DNA of 5,808 bases from an uncultured Lachnospiraceae bacterium (GTDB taxonomy: Bacteria > Bacillota > Clostridia > Lachnospirales > Lachnospiraceae). Shown piece after piece: positions 5,772-5,808 of the stretch. Position numbers and translations under genes: made by a program. The stretch's first letter is position 1; every line of letters begins with the position of its first letter. Under the pieces are notes generated by a model. The model was not told where the DNA came from, ran no database searches, and worked only from the letters and a program-made list of their open reading frames with translations. The stretch spans positions 1 through 5,808 of the forward strand of contig CADBTO010000324.1 of NCBI GenBank assembly GCA_902797565.1. The letters run 5' to 3'.

Positions 5772-5808
5772 GACTGTATTTCAGAAAAGCGCGGGGGGGG
5801 GACAGAAA
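5772..5808 (+). other. Downstream flank with a nine-G tract
   Basis: After the stop codon the sequence contains GCGC followed by nine G (5793-5801) and then ACAGAAA at the window edge. It may be the 5' arm of a terminator stem whose C-rich partner lies outside the window. The window ends too early to decide. Confidence 0.35.

Overview
The window looks like chromosomal DNA of a Gram-positive anaerobe of the Clostridia, most likely a Lachnospiraceae-like organism of moderate to high GC content. The evidence is an Asp23/Gls24 (DUF322) gene, strong GGAGG-type ribosome binding sites, a tRNA-Gly with no encoded CCA tail, and secreted proteins whose signal peptides end in EAA and that carry a lysine-rich bacterial Ig-like (BIG_2) domain. 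This placement is inferred from protein style, not from a database search.

Layout. The left half (1-2967) lies entirely on the minus strand. In transcription order it reads: a GGDEF-EAL protein with a degenerate GGDEF half and an EAL half that keeps its catalytic residues; a MATE-family multidrug exporter; and an Asp23/Gls24 protein that runs off the left edge. Both gaps are exactly 30 nt and hold no visible terminator, so the three are probably one operon. A plausible extended -10 promoter lies upstream at 3062-3090. The gap 2968-3320 is a divergent control region. It also carries a strong sigma-A-type promoter facing right (3192-3220), about 100 nt ahead of the tRNA.

The right half lies on the plus strand. 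It holds tRNA-Gly(GCC) at 3321-3393, a strong intrinsic terminator at 3407-3440, and two genes for exported proteins. The first is a transglutaminase-like (papain-fold) protein with an intact Cys-His-Asp triad. The second has a signal peptide, a BIG_2-like domain and a C-terminal region interrupted by about 66 residues of alanine-rich repeat. The two are 83 nt apart, with a possible weak terminator or attenuator hairpin between them. Only 31 nt separate the tRNA terminator from the first secreted gene and no promoter is visible there, so read-through from the tRNA promoter is a real possibility.

How the genes may work together. The minus-strand set combines probable c-di-GMP hydrolysis, drug or metabolite export and an envelope-associated protein. 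The plus-strand pair looks like a two-gene exported module acting at the cell surface. No known defence, mobile or CRISPR system is visible. The parts most worth following up are the exported pair, its odd transcriptional arrangement behind a tRNA, and the expanding alanine-rich repeat.
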